A stretch of 64,000 bases of DNA from Micromonospora ureilytica (GTDB lineage: Bacteria; Actinomycetota; Actinomycetes; Mycobacteriales; Micromonosporaceae), in contig NZ_JADOTX010000001.1 of assembly GCF_015751765.1 (NCBI RefSeq), positions 6,448,001 through 6,512,000 on the forward strand. The letters are read 5' to 3'. Position numbers and translations under genes: made by a program. The notes beneath the pieces are model-generated. The model had not been told where the DNA came from. It made no database searches and worked only from the letters and a program-made list of their open reading frames with translations. Numbering within the stretch: the first letter of the stretch is position 1; the number at the start of each line of letters is the position of its first letter. Positions 17,473-25,335 of the stretch are shown here, one piece after another.

Positions 17473-18798
17473 ATGGCAGACATGAAGGGTGACCGGCCGG
17501 GGTCACGCAGCGGAGAGATCCGGTCGCTGCTGCGACGGCCCGGTTTCCGCTACCTCTACATCGCTCAGACGGCGTCCGTCGTCGGTGACGCCATCATTCC
17601 GATCGCACTGGCGTTCGCTGTGCTGCAGTTGACCGGGTCACCCGCGGCGCTGGGGCTGGTACTCGCGGCGCGCATCCTGCCCACCGTGGTCCTGTTGTTG
17701 ATAGGCGGTGTCATCGCCGATCGGCTTCCACGACGCGCGGTGATGATGGCCTCCGACCTGACCCGGTTCGGTTCGCAGGCCCTGGCCGGAGTGCTGCTGC
17801 TGACGGGGGACGCCAACCTGGCCTCCATGATCGTTCTACAGCTGGTGGCGGGTACCGCAGCGGCGTTCTTCCAGCCCGCCTCCTCCGGGCTTCTCCCGGA
17901 GGTGGTTCCGGCAAAGGATCTCCAGCCGGCCAATGGCCTGATTCAGCTCAGCGAGAACTTCGCCTGGACGCTCGGGCCGGCCCTGGGTGGTCTCCTGGTG
18001 GCGCTGGTCTCGCCCGGCGCGGCGCTCATTTTTGACGGTGTGACCTTCCTGATCAGCGCGATCGCACTGTGGATGCTCAAGGTGGACCGGCGGGCGCCGT
18101 CTGTCCAGGAGAATCCCTCGATCTTGCGAGAGTTGCGCGGGGGTTGGACCGAATTCCGAACCCGAACCTGGCTGTGGACGACGGTCGCGTGGGCGGGCAC
18201 CTTCCACCTGCTCGTCTTGCCGGCTTGGCAGATCTTCGGCCCATCGATCGCCCGTGACCAACTTGGCGGGGCTCCCGCCTGGGCGCTCATCACCACGTGC
18301 TCAGGCCTCGGGTCGGTGCTCGGCGGCGTGATCGCGCTTCGGATGCGCCCCCGCTACCTCCTGCGGGCCTCGTTCGTCCCGTTGGGCATGTACGGGCTGC
18401 AACTCCTCGCCCTGGGGCTGCTCGCCCCGGTGCCCGTCATCGCGGCTGCCGCGTTGGTGAGCAACATCGGGTTGTCGATGTTCAACGTCTTCTCCTTCAC
18501 CGCGATGCAGCAGAACGTGCCGATCGAGGCAATGGGCCGCGTCAGCTCGTACGAATGGCTGGGCAGCATCGCTCTGCTCCCCATCGGCCAGGCCCTCATC
18601 GCGCCGATCGGTAGCCAGACGTCACCCACAACGATGCTGATCGTGGCGGCCGGCTGGATGGCGATCACACCAGTGCTGCTCTTCATGATCCGTTCTGCCC
18701 GGAACCTTCGGGCGGTGGACGACGAATCGCTCGCCGAGGCCGCCGCCCAGCAAGCCGAAGAGGCCGTGGAGCCCGACGTCAGGGCGCAGAAGGTTTGA
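17473..18798 (+). CDS. MFS exporter (EntS/MFS_3-like)
   Basis: Major facilitator protein of 441 residues with about 12 hydrophobic segments, resembling enterobactin-exporter-type MFS_3 proteins. The cytoplasmic loop GGVIADRLPRRAVMMASD between helices 2 and 3 is the MFS signature. ATG 17473 lies one base after the A-PCP stop codon, so it is the last gene of the rightward operon. It probably exports the peptide product and may give self-resistance. A hairpin follows 15 bp downstream. Confidence 0.88.
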   Translation: MADMKGDRPGSRSGEIRSLLRRPGFRYLYIAQTASVVGDAIIPIALAFAVLQLTGSPAALGLVLAARILPTVVLLLIGGVIADRLPRRAVMMASDLTRFGSQALAGVLLLTGDANLASMIVLQLVAGTAAAFFQPASSGLLPEVVPAKDLQPANGLIQLSENFAWTLGPALGGLLVALVSPGAALIFDGVTFLISAIALWMLKVDRRAPSVQENPSILRELRGGWTEFRTRTWLWTTVAWAGTFHLLVLPAWQIFGPSIARDQLGGAPAWALITTCSGLGSVLGGVIALRMRPRYLLRASFVPLGMYGLQLLALGLLAPVPVIAAAALVSNIGLSMFNVFSFTAMQQNVPIEAMGRVSSYEWLGSIALLPIGQALIAPIGSQTSPTTMLIVAAGWMAITPVLLFMIRSARNLRAVDDESLAEAAAQQAEEAVEPDVRAQKV

Positions 18799-18813
18799 TA
18801 TGACGAGAGGGAT

Positions 18814-18847
18814 CCGGTGACCACGCGGGACTCCGCGTGGTCACCGG
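18814..18847. terminator. bidirectional terminator hairpin
   Basis: Fifteen-base perfect stem (18814-18828 with 18833-18847) and a 4-nt loop between the convergent MFS and LuxR-type genes. No long T run, as is usual in high-GC actinobacteria. Confidence 0.75.
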
Positions 18848-18896
18848 CGGGGAGCAGTCGCCAGCAGCTCGGGCCCGGCTCCCGGTCACAGGCGCC

Positions 18897-19556
18897 TCAC
18901 GTCTGCATCAACCCGGCCCGGTACGCGAACGACACGAGCTGGGCCCGATCGGTCAACTGCAACTTGCTGCGCATCCGGTACACGTGCGTCCGGACGGTGG
19001 CGATGCCGATGGCCAGCCGGTCGGCGACCTGCTCCGTGGAGAGCCCGGTCGCGATGAGTACGAGGACCTGCCGCTCGCGGGTGGTCAGTGCGGCCGCGAT
19101 GGGCCGCAGGGTCTCCTCTGGCTGTGTGTTGCGGCGCCGAAACCAGTCGACGAGCCGTCGAGCCACCCGGGGCGGCAACATGACCTCGCCGCGGGCGGCG
19201 ATCCGGACAGCGGAGGTGAGGTCCTCGGCGTCCGATTCGGGACCCACCACGCAACTGACGCCGGCATGCAGGATCTCACTGATGATCTCGTCCGCGTAAT
19301 TCATCGTGTAGACGACGAACTGGGCGGTCGGCTGGAGGTTGTCCCGACGCAACCGGGACATCAGTTCCAGCCCGGACGTACCCCGGAGGGAGAGTCCGGT
19401 GATGATGACGTCGGGTCGGTGGGACCGGGCGAGCATCACCGCATGGGCTCCACTGTCGGTGGAGTCAATGACCGTTATGCCGTCTCCGGCGGAGAGCATC
19501 ATCCGCAGTCCGTTGCGGACCACGGGAAGTTCATCACAAATGAGGACGCGCGGCAT
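18897..19556 (-). CDS. LuxR/NarL-type regulator with degenerate receiver
   Basis: Receiver domain (about 1-120) plus LuxR HTH (about 150-215; LTTRERQVLVLIATGLS and IATVRTHVYRMRSKL). The expected phospho-acceptor Asp54 is Gly in the run PDVIITGLSL, and the conserved Lys near 104 is replaced (CVVGPE), so normal aspartyl phosphorylation should be impossible. One acid of the usual pair is kept (D8-E9). I chose ATG 19554-19556 because GGGGG precedes it and it begins the receiver fold; an upstream extension is possible. There is no partner sensor kinase nearby. Such atypical response regulators in biosynthetic clusters are known to respond to pathway metabolites or to act constitutively. It likely controls the NRPS operons. 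Confidence 0.88.
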   Translation of the reverse strand: MPRVLICDELPVVRNGLRMMLSAGDGITVIDSTDSGAHAVMLARSHRPDVIITGLSLRGTSGLELMSRLRRDNLQPTAQFVVYTMNYADEIISEILHAGVSCVVGPESDAEDLTSAVRIAARGEVMLPPRVARRLVDWFRRRNTQPEETLRPIAAALTTRERQVLVLIATGLSTEQVADRLAIGIATVRTHVYRMRSKLQLTDRAQLVSFAYRAGLMQT

Positions 19557-19743
19557 TTGAACCCCCGTTGCAGCCATTTGGGCAGCGCTTGATCGCTGAA
19601 CGTCACCGGGCGGCGCAGCCGACACAGTGGCGGACGTCGTTATCTTCACCCAGCCCGCCATCCATCGGCTATTGGTGATCACCAGGGTCATGGATGCAGG
19701 CCAGGGCGCCCCCGCGACGGCGGCCGGCCGGGTCGGCGAGGCG

Positions 19744-20502
19744 TCACGGTGTCATCGAGGGTTCCACCGCCGCATCGGTCAGGGCCGCGTGCAGCAACTT
19801 CTGGAGCCCGTCGCCGGGCTCCAGCCCCAGTTCCTGGATGAAGGTCCGTCGCGCGTTCCGGTACGCCGCGAGCACGTCTGCGCGGCGGCCAGTGTAAAGC
19901 AGGGCGGTCATCAGCTGTCGATGGAAGCGTTCGCGAAGCGGGTGCTCGGCTACCAGTCCCATCAGTTCGCCGATGAGGTCCTGGGCGCGCCCGAGCTCGA
20001 GCTCAAGCTCGATGGTCTGCTCGAGAACGGTCAGCCGTCGCTCGGAAAGCTGGGCCGCAGAGGACTCCACGGCGGCGCTCACCACGTTGCCCAGAGGAGC
20101 GCCCCGCCACAGGCTCAATGCCGCTCTGAAAAGTTCGGTGGCTTCGCCTGGTCGGTCGCGTGTCAGCGCGCGACGGCCCTCGGCGACCAGCTGGTCGAAA
20201 TGGTTGAGATCCAAATCGTCCTTTGCTATTCGAATGGAATAGCCCGGTGCGCTGGTGAGGATTCTGGAGGGTATCCCGGCGGATGCGAAGAGTCTGCGTA
20301 GCGTGGAAACGCCGATCTGCACCTGGCCACGGGAGGTCTGAGGTGGGGTGCTTCCCCAGATGGCGTCCGCGAGTCGGGCGACCGGCACGACCTGGTTCGC
20401 CGAGATCAGCAGCGCGGCGAGAATCACCCGCTCCCTTGGCGCAATCATGACCTGGCACTCGCCACTCAACACTTCCAGTGGTCCGAGAACACGGAAAATC
20501 AT
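19744..20502 (-). CDS. SARP-family transcriptional activator
   Basis: Streptomyces antibiotic regulatory protein type, 252 residues: an OmpR-like winged helix at the N terminus (RVLGPLEVL, then LLISANQVVPVARLADAIWG and TLRRLFASAG) followed by a bacterial transcriptional activation domain (LDLNHFDQLVAEGRRAL ... LREREFHR-like run). No NB-ARC extension is present, so it is a small SARP. ATG 20500-20502 has GGGGGAAG upstream. These proteins switch on the cluster they lie in. It is upstream of, and in the same direction as, the LuxR-type gene with a 187-bp gap. Confidence 0.9.
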   Translation of the reverse strand: MIFRVLGPLEVLSGECQVMIAPRERVILAALLISANQVVPVARLADAIWGSTPPQTSRGQVQIGVSTLRRLFASAGIPSRILTSAPGYSIRIAKDDLDLNHFDQLVAEGRRALTRDRPGEATELFRAALSLWRGAPLGNVVSAAVESSAAQLSERRLTVLEQTIELELELGRAQDLIGELMGLVAEHPLRERFHRQLMTALLYTGRRADVLAAYRNARRTFIQELGLEPGDGLQKLLHAALTDAAVEPSMTP

Positions 20503-20873
20503 GCTTCCCCCGTACTGCCCGCTCTTTTGGCCGACGTGACCGATTCCCACTGAGCGCCGCGCCTAATCGCCCGGCACGTCGTGAATATAGCCTGTTTGCT
20601 TAGCGGTCGGCGCGGCAGTAACTTTGGGTGACATCAAGTGATGGTGGTCGAAGCTTGCCGGGTGTCTGAGAAATAGCCGTTTTTCCTGGCTGGGTGGGGT
20701 CGACGGCAGGTGCCGGCCGTTGCGAGATCCTTTTCCCGGCTAGCTGGATCAACGCTGAGGTGACGGTGCGTGTGCATTCGGTGCCATGACGGACCGTGCC
20801 GGGGAGCTGTCCTGCCCCGGTGATCGGGGACGGTGGCGATGGCCCCTCGACGACTCCGGTGGGCCGGTGCGGG
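20503..20873. other. intergenic region, no gene seen
   Basis: 371 bp between the RIO kinase stop and the SARP start. It must hold the SARP promoter and marks the likely right edge of the NRPS cluster. A 101-codon open frame here lacks recognisable features and is not called. Confidence 0.6.
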
Positions 20874-21800
20874 TCAGAGACCCACCTCCTGGCGTAGCAG
20901 GCCATGCAGGTCGTCCGGGTCCACGTACGGGCCGACCATGCCTGCGGAGGTGAAGAAGGCGCAGATGTTCCTGACGTCGCGCTCCAGGTACTCGGGGCCT
21001 TGAGGGTTTGTCAGCACGTTGACGATCTGCGGCAGGTCGATGATGACGATCTGACCGTCATGGACGAGCAGGTTGTAGGGCGACAGGTCGCCGTGGGTGA
21101 AGCCCTCGCGGGCGAGCAGGACGAGCGCGTCCACGAGCTCGTCCCAGATGCCGGTGAGTTCGTCGGCTGTCAGCCGTGCGTCGGCCAATCGAGGGGCGGC
21201 GATCCCCTCCTCCTGGCCGACGAACTCCATCAGGATTTCCTGCCCCGAGACCTGGACCGGGTACGGCACGGGCAAGCCGAGCTGGTAAAGGCCGCTCAGT
21301 GCCCCGAATTCCGTGCGGGCCCACTGCTCAGCCACCACCTTTCTCCCGTAATCGGTGCTGTTGGCCATCGCCCGCATCTCTCGGGAGTTCCGCACCTTGC
21401 GGCCCTCCAGATATCCGGTCTCGCGATGAAACATCCGGTGCTCGGAAACACGGAATCGCTTCGCGGCCATGAGACATCTGCGGTCGGTGTCGGTATTCTC
21501 CCGTCGCACCAAGAAGACGTCGGCCTCCTTGCCCGTCTTGAGAATACCCAACTCGATATCGACCGCGCCGGCGTCGGTGACGAGCCAGTCGGGATACGGA
21601 ATTGGGCCGCGGGAATTCGCCGGAGACGAATTCCAGGTTGACCAGCGCCAATTATCCTGATCGTCGGCCGCGTTCCCGAATGTGGACTCCTCCTCTTCCG
21701 TGAACCGGCCGTCGTAGGTCGGCTCATTGTCGCTGTAGCTGCCATACCGCTTCTTTCCGCGTCGCGGAAACGCCGGGGTGTAGCCGTCAAAGTCGGGCAA
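20874..21800 (-). CDS. RIO1-type serine protein kinase
   Basis: Atypical protein kinase of 308 residues. Visible motifs are the P-loop region ILKTGKEADVFLV, the ATP-binding Lys in MAAKRFR, the catalytic loop FTHGDLSPYNLLV and the metal-binding IIDLPQ. RIO kinases act in ribosome maturation in archaea and eukaryotes; the role in actinobacteria is unclear. I chose a TTG start (21798-21800) because GAGGAGGT sits five bases before it, whereas in-frame ATG/GTG codons further upstream have no such signal. It reads toward the NRPS cluster but separately from it. Confidence 0.85.
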   Translation of the reverse strand: MPDFDGYTPAFPRRGKKRYGSYSDNEPTYDGRFTEEEESTFGNAADDQDNWRWSTWNSSPANSRGPIPYPDWLVTDAGAVDIELGILKTGKEADVFLVRRENTDTDRRCLMAAKRFRVSEHRMFHRETGYLEGRKVRNSREMRAMANSTDYGRKVVAEQWARTEFGALSGLYQLGLPVPYPVQVSGQEILMEFVGQEEGIAAPRLADARLTADELTGIWDELVDALVLLAREGFTHGDLSPYNLLVHDGQIVIIDLPQIVNVLTNPQGPEYLERDVRNICAFFTSAGMVGPYVDPDDLHGLLRQEVGL

Positions 21801-21955
21801 TGCCGACCTCCTCGGATTCGATCGCAGGCCCGGCCGCATCAGTGGTGGACGGGGGAGCCTCCATGAGACCACTCCTCGTGCCAGGTCCGCAGACCGCGGA
21901 GACCCCGCAAAGGTGGCCGGCAGCACGGGCGGGACACCGCCGACGAGGCGTAGGA

Positions 21956-22014
21956 GGTGATCCCGCCACTGCTACCGAAGCCCGCCGGGGCTCGGCGGCA
22001 GTGACGGGATCACC
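21956..22014 (-). terminator. long hairpin downstream of aroQ
   Basis: Arms 21956-21972 and 21998-22014 pair over 16 bp with one mismatch. It lies about 100 bp after the aroQ stop and overlaps the end of a short downstream frame. Confidence 0.6.
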
Positions 22015-22133
22015 GGCAGGTCGTCGAAGGGGATGCGTTGGGATCTGCGGGTCCAGGTGGCCGGGTCGATCGAGGAGATGTGCGGCGGCGGGTAGCGCGC
22101 TCCGCGCGTCTCAGAGAGGGCCGCGGCCGGCAC
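21972..22133 (-). CDS. possible 53-aa protein overlapping the end of aroQ
   Basis: Short frame starting at GTG 22131-22133 inside the last codons of aroQ, in the +1 frame, and ending at TAG 21972-21974. About 47 of 53 codons end in G or C, which is coding-like, and the peptide is Pro-rich with a central segment SSIDPATWTRRSQRIPFDD. No ribosome-binding site is seen, so it would depend on translational coupling. Not recognised; it could also be non-coding. Confidence 0.3.
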   Translation of the reverse strand: MPAAALSETRGARYPPPHISSIDPATWTRRSQRIPFDDLPVIPSLPPSPGGLR

Positions 22134-22464
22134 GCAGCAGCAGCAGGGCCAGTTGGGTCCCGTCGCCGCCCAGCGCTTGGCGGAACCGCTCCAAGATCTC
22201 CCGCTCCCGGGACAGCACCAGCCGCGTGCCCCCGGAGGCCATCCGGGTGGCCCCGACCTCCTGGGAGAGGGCGGCCCGTTCCTGCCACAGGGCAATGATG
22301 GTCCGGTCGATCTCGTCGATCCGCTGTCGAATCGCCACGATCCGCTCGGCAGCCGCCGAATCGTCCGTGCCGGTCCGGGCATCGGTCGCCTCCGGCTGGC
22401 CCGTGCCCGTCCGGCCGTCGTCCCGTTCCAGGCTGCCGCTCTGCTCCGCCACGTCAGTCATCAT
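22111..22464 (-). CDS. aroQ: chorismate mutase, AroQ class
   Basis: Small all-helical chorismate mutase of 117 residues converting chorismate to prephenate, the entry to Phe and Tyr synthesis. Family residues are visible in AIRQRIDEIDRTIIALWQERAALSQEVG, then RMASGGTRLVLSREREILERF and QLALLLLRAGRG, closely resembling the M. tuberculosis intracellular enzyme Rv0948c. Residues 1-40 are acidic and poorly ordered. Start ATG 22462-22464 (or the next ATG) has GGGAGGG eight bases upstream. It is preceded by a terminator hairpin and an aromatic-rich leader frame, so expression is probably attenuated by Phe/Tyr supply. Confidence 0.95.
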   Translation of the reverse strand: MMTDVAEQSGSLERDDGRTGTGQPEATDARTGTDDSAAAERIVAIRQRIDEIDRTIIALWQERAALSQEVGATRMASGGTRLVLSREREILERFRQALGGDGTQLALLLLRAGRGPL

Positions 22465-22504
22465 CGTCGTTTCCCTCCCCCGGTGCCTGGAACCGAGACG
22501 AAAG

Positions 22505-22531
22505 AGTCCCGGGCTCCAGGAGCCCGGGACT
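22505..22531 (-). terminator. attenuator terminator upstream of aroQ
   Basis: Perfect palindrome with 13-bp arms (22505-22517, 22519-22531) and one central base. Read leftward it is followed by CTTTCGTCT, a weak U-rich tail. It lies between the leader frame and the aroQ ribosome-binding site, so it would stop transcription before aroQ rather than end another gene. Confidence 0.8.
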
Positions 22532-22534
22532 GTT

Positions 22535-22589
22535 CGTAGGTCTGGTTGATCAGGCGCGACCTACGGCTGCCGGACTCCCGGTGCCGTAG
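22535..22589 (-). promoter_or_regulatory. mutually exclusive stems of the aroQ attenuator
   Basis: Within the leader transcript, CUACGGC (22583-22589, overlapping the last Tyr codon) pairs perfectly with GCCGUAG (22561-22567). The overlapping CGUAGGUC (22558-22565) pairs instead with GACCUACG (22535-22542), just before the terminator. A second alternative pairs CCGGGA in the leader with UCCCGG of the terminator arm. This arrangement fits ribosome-controlled attenuation, though the exact antiterminator is not proven. Confidence 0.6.
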
Positions 22590-22615
22590 TAAAAGTAGAA
22601 GCGCTGACTGAACAC
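22550..22615 (-). CDS. aromatic-rich leader peptide upstream of aroQ
   Basis: Frame of 21 codons from GTG 22613-22615 to TGA 22550-22552, encoding MFSQRFYFYYGTGSPAAVGR plus Ala. Five consecutive codons for Phe/Tyr (22586-22600) are the hallmark of an attenuation leader sensing charged tRNA-Phe and tRNA-Tyr. It ends 19 bp before the terminator stem and 86 bp before aroQ, a Phe/Tyr pathway gene. No strong ribosome-binding site is visible and GTG is the only in-frame start nearby, so the start is less certain than the aromatic run. Confidence 0.7.
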   Translation of the reverse strand: MFSQRFYFYYGTGSPAAVGRA

Positions 22616-22790
22616 GCCGTCGAGTATGCCGACCGTCAGCCGGCTCGCGCAAGGATTCGGCGGAACACGTGCCCCGCCGCACGTTGCCCGAGGCGCGGCA
22701 GGCCGAAGCGGACCGGCCGGGTGCGGGCTTCCCGGCACCGGGAGTGCGCGGCGGGGAAGTGTCCGGGTGGCGGCATAGACTTGTCGGGCG

Positions 22791-25232
22791 ATGCATCCTC
22801 TCTTCGACATCCCCGCGTCCCCGCCTGCGCCGGAGTCCGCGCCGGCCCGCCCGCACCGACCCGGGGCGGCCGCCGCGCGCCTCGATCCGCAGCAGCTGCT
22901 CGCCGGGCTGAACGGGCCGCAGCGCGACGCCGTCAGCCATGCCGGCTCGCCGCTGCTGATCGTGGCCGGCGCCGGGTCCGGCAAGACCAGGGTGCTCACG
23001 CACCGGATCGCCTACCTGCTCGCCGCTCGGGACGTGCACCCCGGTGAGATCATCGCGATCACCTTCACCAACAAGGCCGCCGGCGAGATGAAGGAGCGCG
23101 TCGCCGCGCTGGTGGGACCCCGGGCCCGCCTGATGTGGGTGTCGACGTTCCACTCGGCCTGCGTGCGGATTCTGCGTGCCGAGCACGAGCACGCCGGCCT
23201 CAAGTCGACGTTCTCGATCTACGACGCGGACGACTCCCGCCGACTGATGCAGTTGGTCACCCGCGAGCTGGATCTCGACCCGAAGCGCTACCCGGCGCGT
23301 GGGCTGGCGGCCCAGGTCTCCAACCTCAAGAACGAGCTTGTCGATCCGGAGCAGTTCGCGGCGCGGGCCACCGGGCCCAACGAGCGGGCGCTGGCCGAGG
23401 CGTACACGCTCTACCAACGGCGGCTGCGTGAGGCACACGCCCTGGACTTCGACGACCTGATCATGACCACGGTGCACCTGCTCCAGTCCCACCCGCACGT
23501 GGCGGAGAGCTACCGCCGGCGGTTCCGGCACGTGCTGGTGGACGAATACCAGGACACCAACCACGCGCAGTACACGCTGATCAAGGAGTTGGTCTCCGGC
23601 ACCGACGGGGTCGAGCCCGCCGAGCTGTGCGTCGTCGGCGACGCCGACCAGTCGATCTATGCGTTCCGGGGCGCGACGATCCGCAACATCCTGGAGTTCG
23701 AACGGGACTTCACCGACGCCCGGACGATCCTGCTGGAGCAGAACTACCGCTCCACCCAGACCATTCTCAACGCGGCCAACGCGGTGATCGACCGCAACAC
23801 CTCCCGCAAACCGAAGCGGCTGTGGAGCGAGGCCGGCGCCGGCGAGCAGATCGTCGGCTACGTGGCCGACACCGAGCACGCCGAGGCCGACTGGGTGGCC
23901 CGGGAGATCGACCGGCTGGTCGACGCCGACGAGACCCGCCCCGGCGACGTCGCGGTCTTCTACCGCACCAACGCCCAGTCCCGCGTCTTCGAGGAGGTGT
24001 TCATCCGTGTCGGCCTGCCCTACAAGGTGGTCGGCGGGGTGCGCTTCTACGAGCGCAAGGAGGTCCGCGACGCCCTGGCGTACCTGCGTTCGGTGGTCAA
24101 CGACGACGACACGGTGAGCCTGCGGCGGGTGCTGAACACCCCGCGCCGGGGGATCGGCGACCGCGCGGAGGCCTGTGTCGAGGCCCTCTCCAGCCGCGAT
24201 CGGATCTCCTTCGGCGCGGCGTTGCGCCGGGCCCGGGAGGCGCCGGGCATCTCCAGCCGGGCAGCCAACGGCATCGCCGACTTCGTGGCGCTGCTCGACG
24301 GCGCCCGCGAGCTGGCCGAGACCGGCACCCCGGAGGAGGTGCTGGAGGCGCTGCTCACCCGCTCGGGCTACCTCACCGAGCTGGAGGAGAGCCTGGACCC
24401 GCAGGACGCCGGCCGGGTGGACAACCTCCAGGAGTTGGTAAGCGTCGCCCGCGAGTACACCGAACGGATCGAGGCGCTGGGCGAGGAGGGGGAGCGGGCC
24501 ACCCTGGCCGGCTTCCTGGAGCAGGTGGCGCTTGTCGCCGACGCCGACCAGATCCCTGCGCAGCCCGGCTCGTCGCCTGACGGCGCCGAGGCAGACGACG
24601 CCGCGCCTCATCAGGGTGTGGTCACCCTGATGACGTTGCACACCGCCAAGGGTCTGGAATTCCCGGTGGTCTTCCTGACCGGGCTGGAGGACGGCGTCTT
24701 CCCGCACCTGCGCTCGCTCGGCGACACCCGCGAGTTGGAGGAGGAGCGCCGGCTGGCGTACGTCGGCATCACCCGCGCCCGACAGCGGCTCTACCTCTCC
24801 CGGGCGGTGACCCGCTCGGCCTGGGGGCAGCCGTCCTACAACCCGCCGTCGCGCTTCCTGGAGGAGCTGCCGACCGAGTTGGTGCACTGGGAGCGCACCG
24901 AGGGCTCGTACACCTCGTGGGCCGGCGGGGGCGGCGGCGTCGGTGGCCGTGCGGACCGCGTGCCCGGCGGTCGTGGCACCTTCACCGGGGGCACGCCGAA
25001 GGCGGCGCAGCTGGCCCAGCGGCTCGGCGTGGACGCCAGTCGGCTGACCACGGCCAGCGAGCTGCCGCAGGGGCCCAAGGTGTCCGCCGGTGACCGGGTC
25101 AATCATCAGCGGTACGGGTTGGGGCGGGTGCTCGCCGTCGAGGGGCACGGCCCGGGTGCTCGCGCGCAGATCGACTTCGGCGACCAGACCATGTGGCTGG
25201 TGCTCCGGCACGCACCGGTCGACAAGCTCTGA
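22791..25232 (+). CDS. pcrA: ATP-dependent DNA helicase PcrA/UvrD1
   Basis: Superfamily 1A helicase of 813 residues used in DNA repair and clearing of replication forks. Walker A AGAGSGKT lies at about 59-66, motif Ia ITFTNKAA follows, then Walker B HVLVDEYQDTN, motif III VVGDADQSIYAFRGA, motif V LMTLHTAKGLEFPVVF and motif VI EERRLAYVGITRARQRL. The Gly-rich linker and C-terminal tudor-like region (GDRVNHQRYGLGRV) are typical of PcrA. Divergent from aroQ. ATG 22791 is preceded by TAGACT (22776-22781), a -10-like box only nine bases away, so the leader would be very short. Confidence 0.97.
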   Translation: MHPLFDIPASPPAPESAPARPHRPGAAAARLDPQQLLAGLNGPQRDAVSHAGSPLLIVAGAGSGKTRVLTHRIAYLLAARDVHPGEIIAITFTNKAAGEMKERVAALVGPRARLMWVSTFHSACVRILRAEHEHAGLKSTFSIYDADDSRRLMQLVTRELDLDPKRYPARGLAAQVSNLKNELVDPEQFAARATGPNERALAEAYTLYQRRLREAHALDFDDLIMTTVHLLQSHPHVAESYRRRFRHVLVDEYQDTNHAQYTLIKELVSGTDGVEPAELCVVGDADQSIYAFRGATIRNILEFERDFTDARTILLEQNYRSTQTILNAANAVIDRNTSRKPKRLWSEAGAGEQIVGYVADTEHAEADWVAREIDRLVDADETRPGDVAVFYRTNAQSRVFEEVFIRVGLPYKVVGGVRFYERKEVRDALAYLRSVVNDDDTVSLRRVLNTPRRGIGDRAEACVEALSSRDRISFGAALRRAREAPGISSRAANGIADFVALLDGARELAETGTPEEVLEALLTRSGYLTELEESLDPQDAGRVDNLQELVSVAREYTERIEALGEEGERATLAGFLEQVALVADADQIPAQPGSSPDGAEADDAAPHQGVVTLMTLHTAKGLEFPVVFLTGLEDGVFPHLRSLGDTRELEEERRLAYVGITRARQRLYLSRAVTRSAWGQPSYNPPSRFLEELPTELVHWERTEGSYTSWAGGGGGVGGRADRVPGGRGTFTGGTPKAAQLAQRLGVDASRLTTASELPQGPKVSAGDRVNHQRYGLGRVLAVEGHGPGARAQIDFGDQTMWLVLRHAPVDKL

Positions 25233-25259
25233 CCCGGCGCCCCAAGATCGCACCGGATC

Positions 25260-25303
25260 AAGGAAAGAGTGGCCTCAGCGGTGCCGGAGGCCACTCTTTC
25301 CTT
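25260..25303. terminator. bidirectional terminator after pcrA
   Basis: Seventeen-base perfect stem (25260-25276 with 25287-25303) and a 10-nt loop, with A-rich and T-rich ends in the arms, between convergent pcrA and an M23 peptidase gene. Confidence 0.9.
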
Positions 25304-25335
25304 GCTGTTGTTCCGGACTGCGCGGGGATGTCGCC

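Noticed and set aside
20600..20905. 101-codon frame between SARP and RIO kinase
   Set aside because: No ribosome-binding site, no domain, mixed codon use, and it overlaps the RIO kinase end.
22461..25253. 930-codon open frame antisense to pcrA
   Set aside because: High GC3 in pcrA removes stops on the other strand; the product has no recognisable domain and pcrA motifs are complete.
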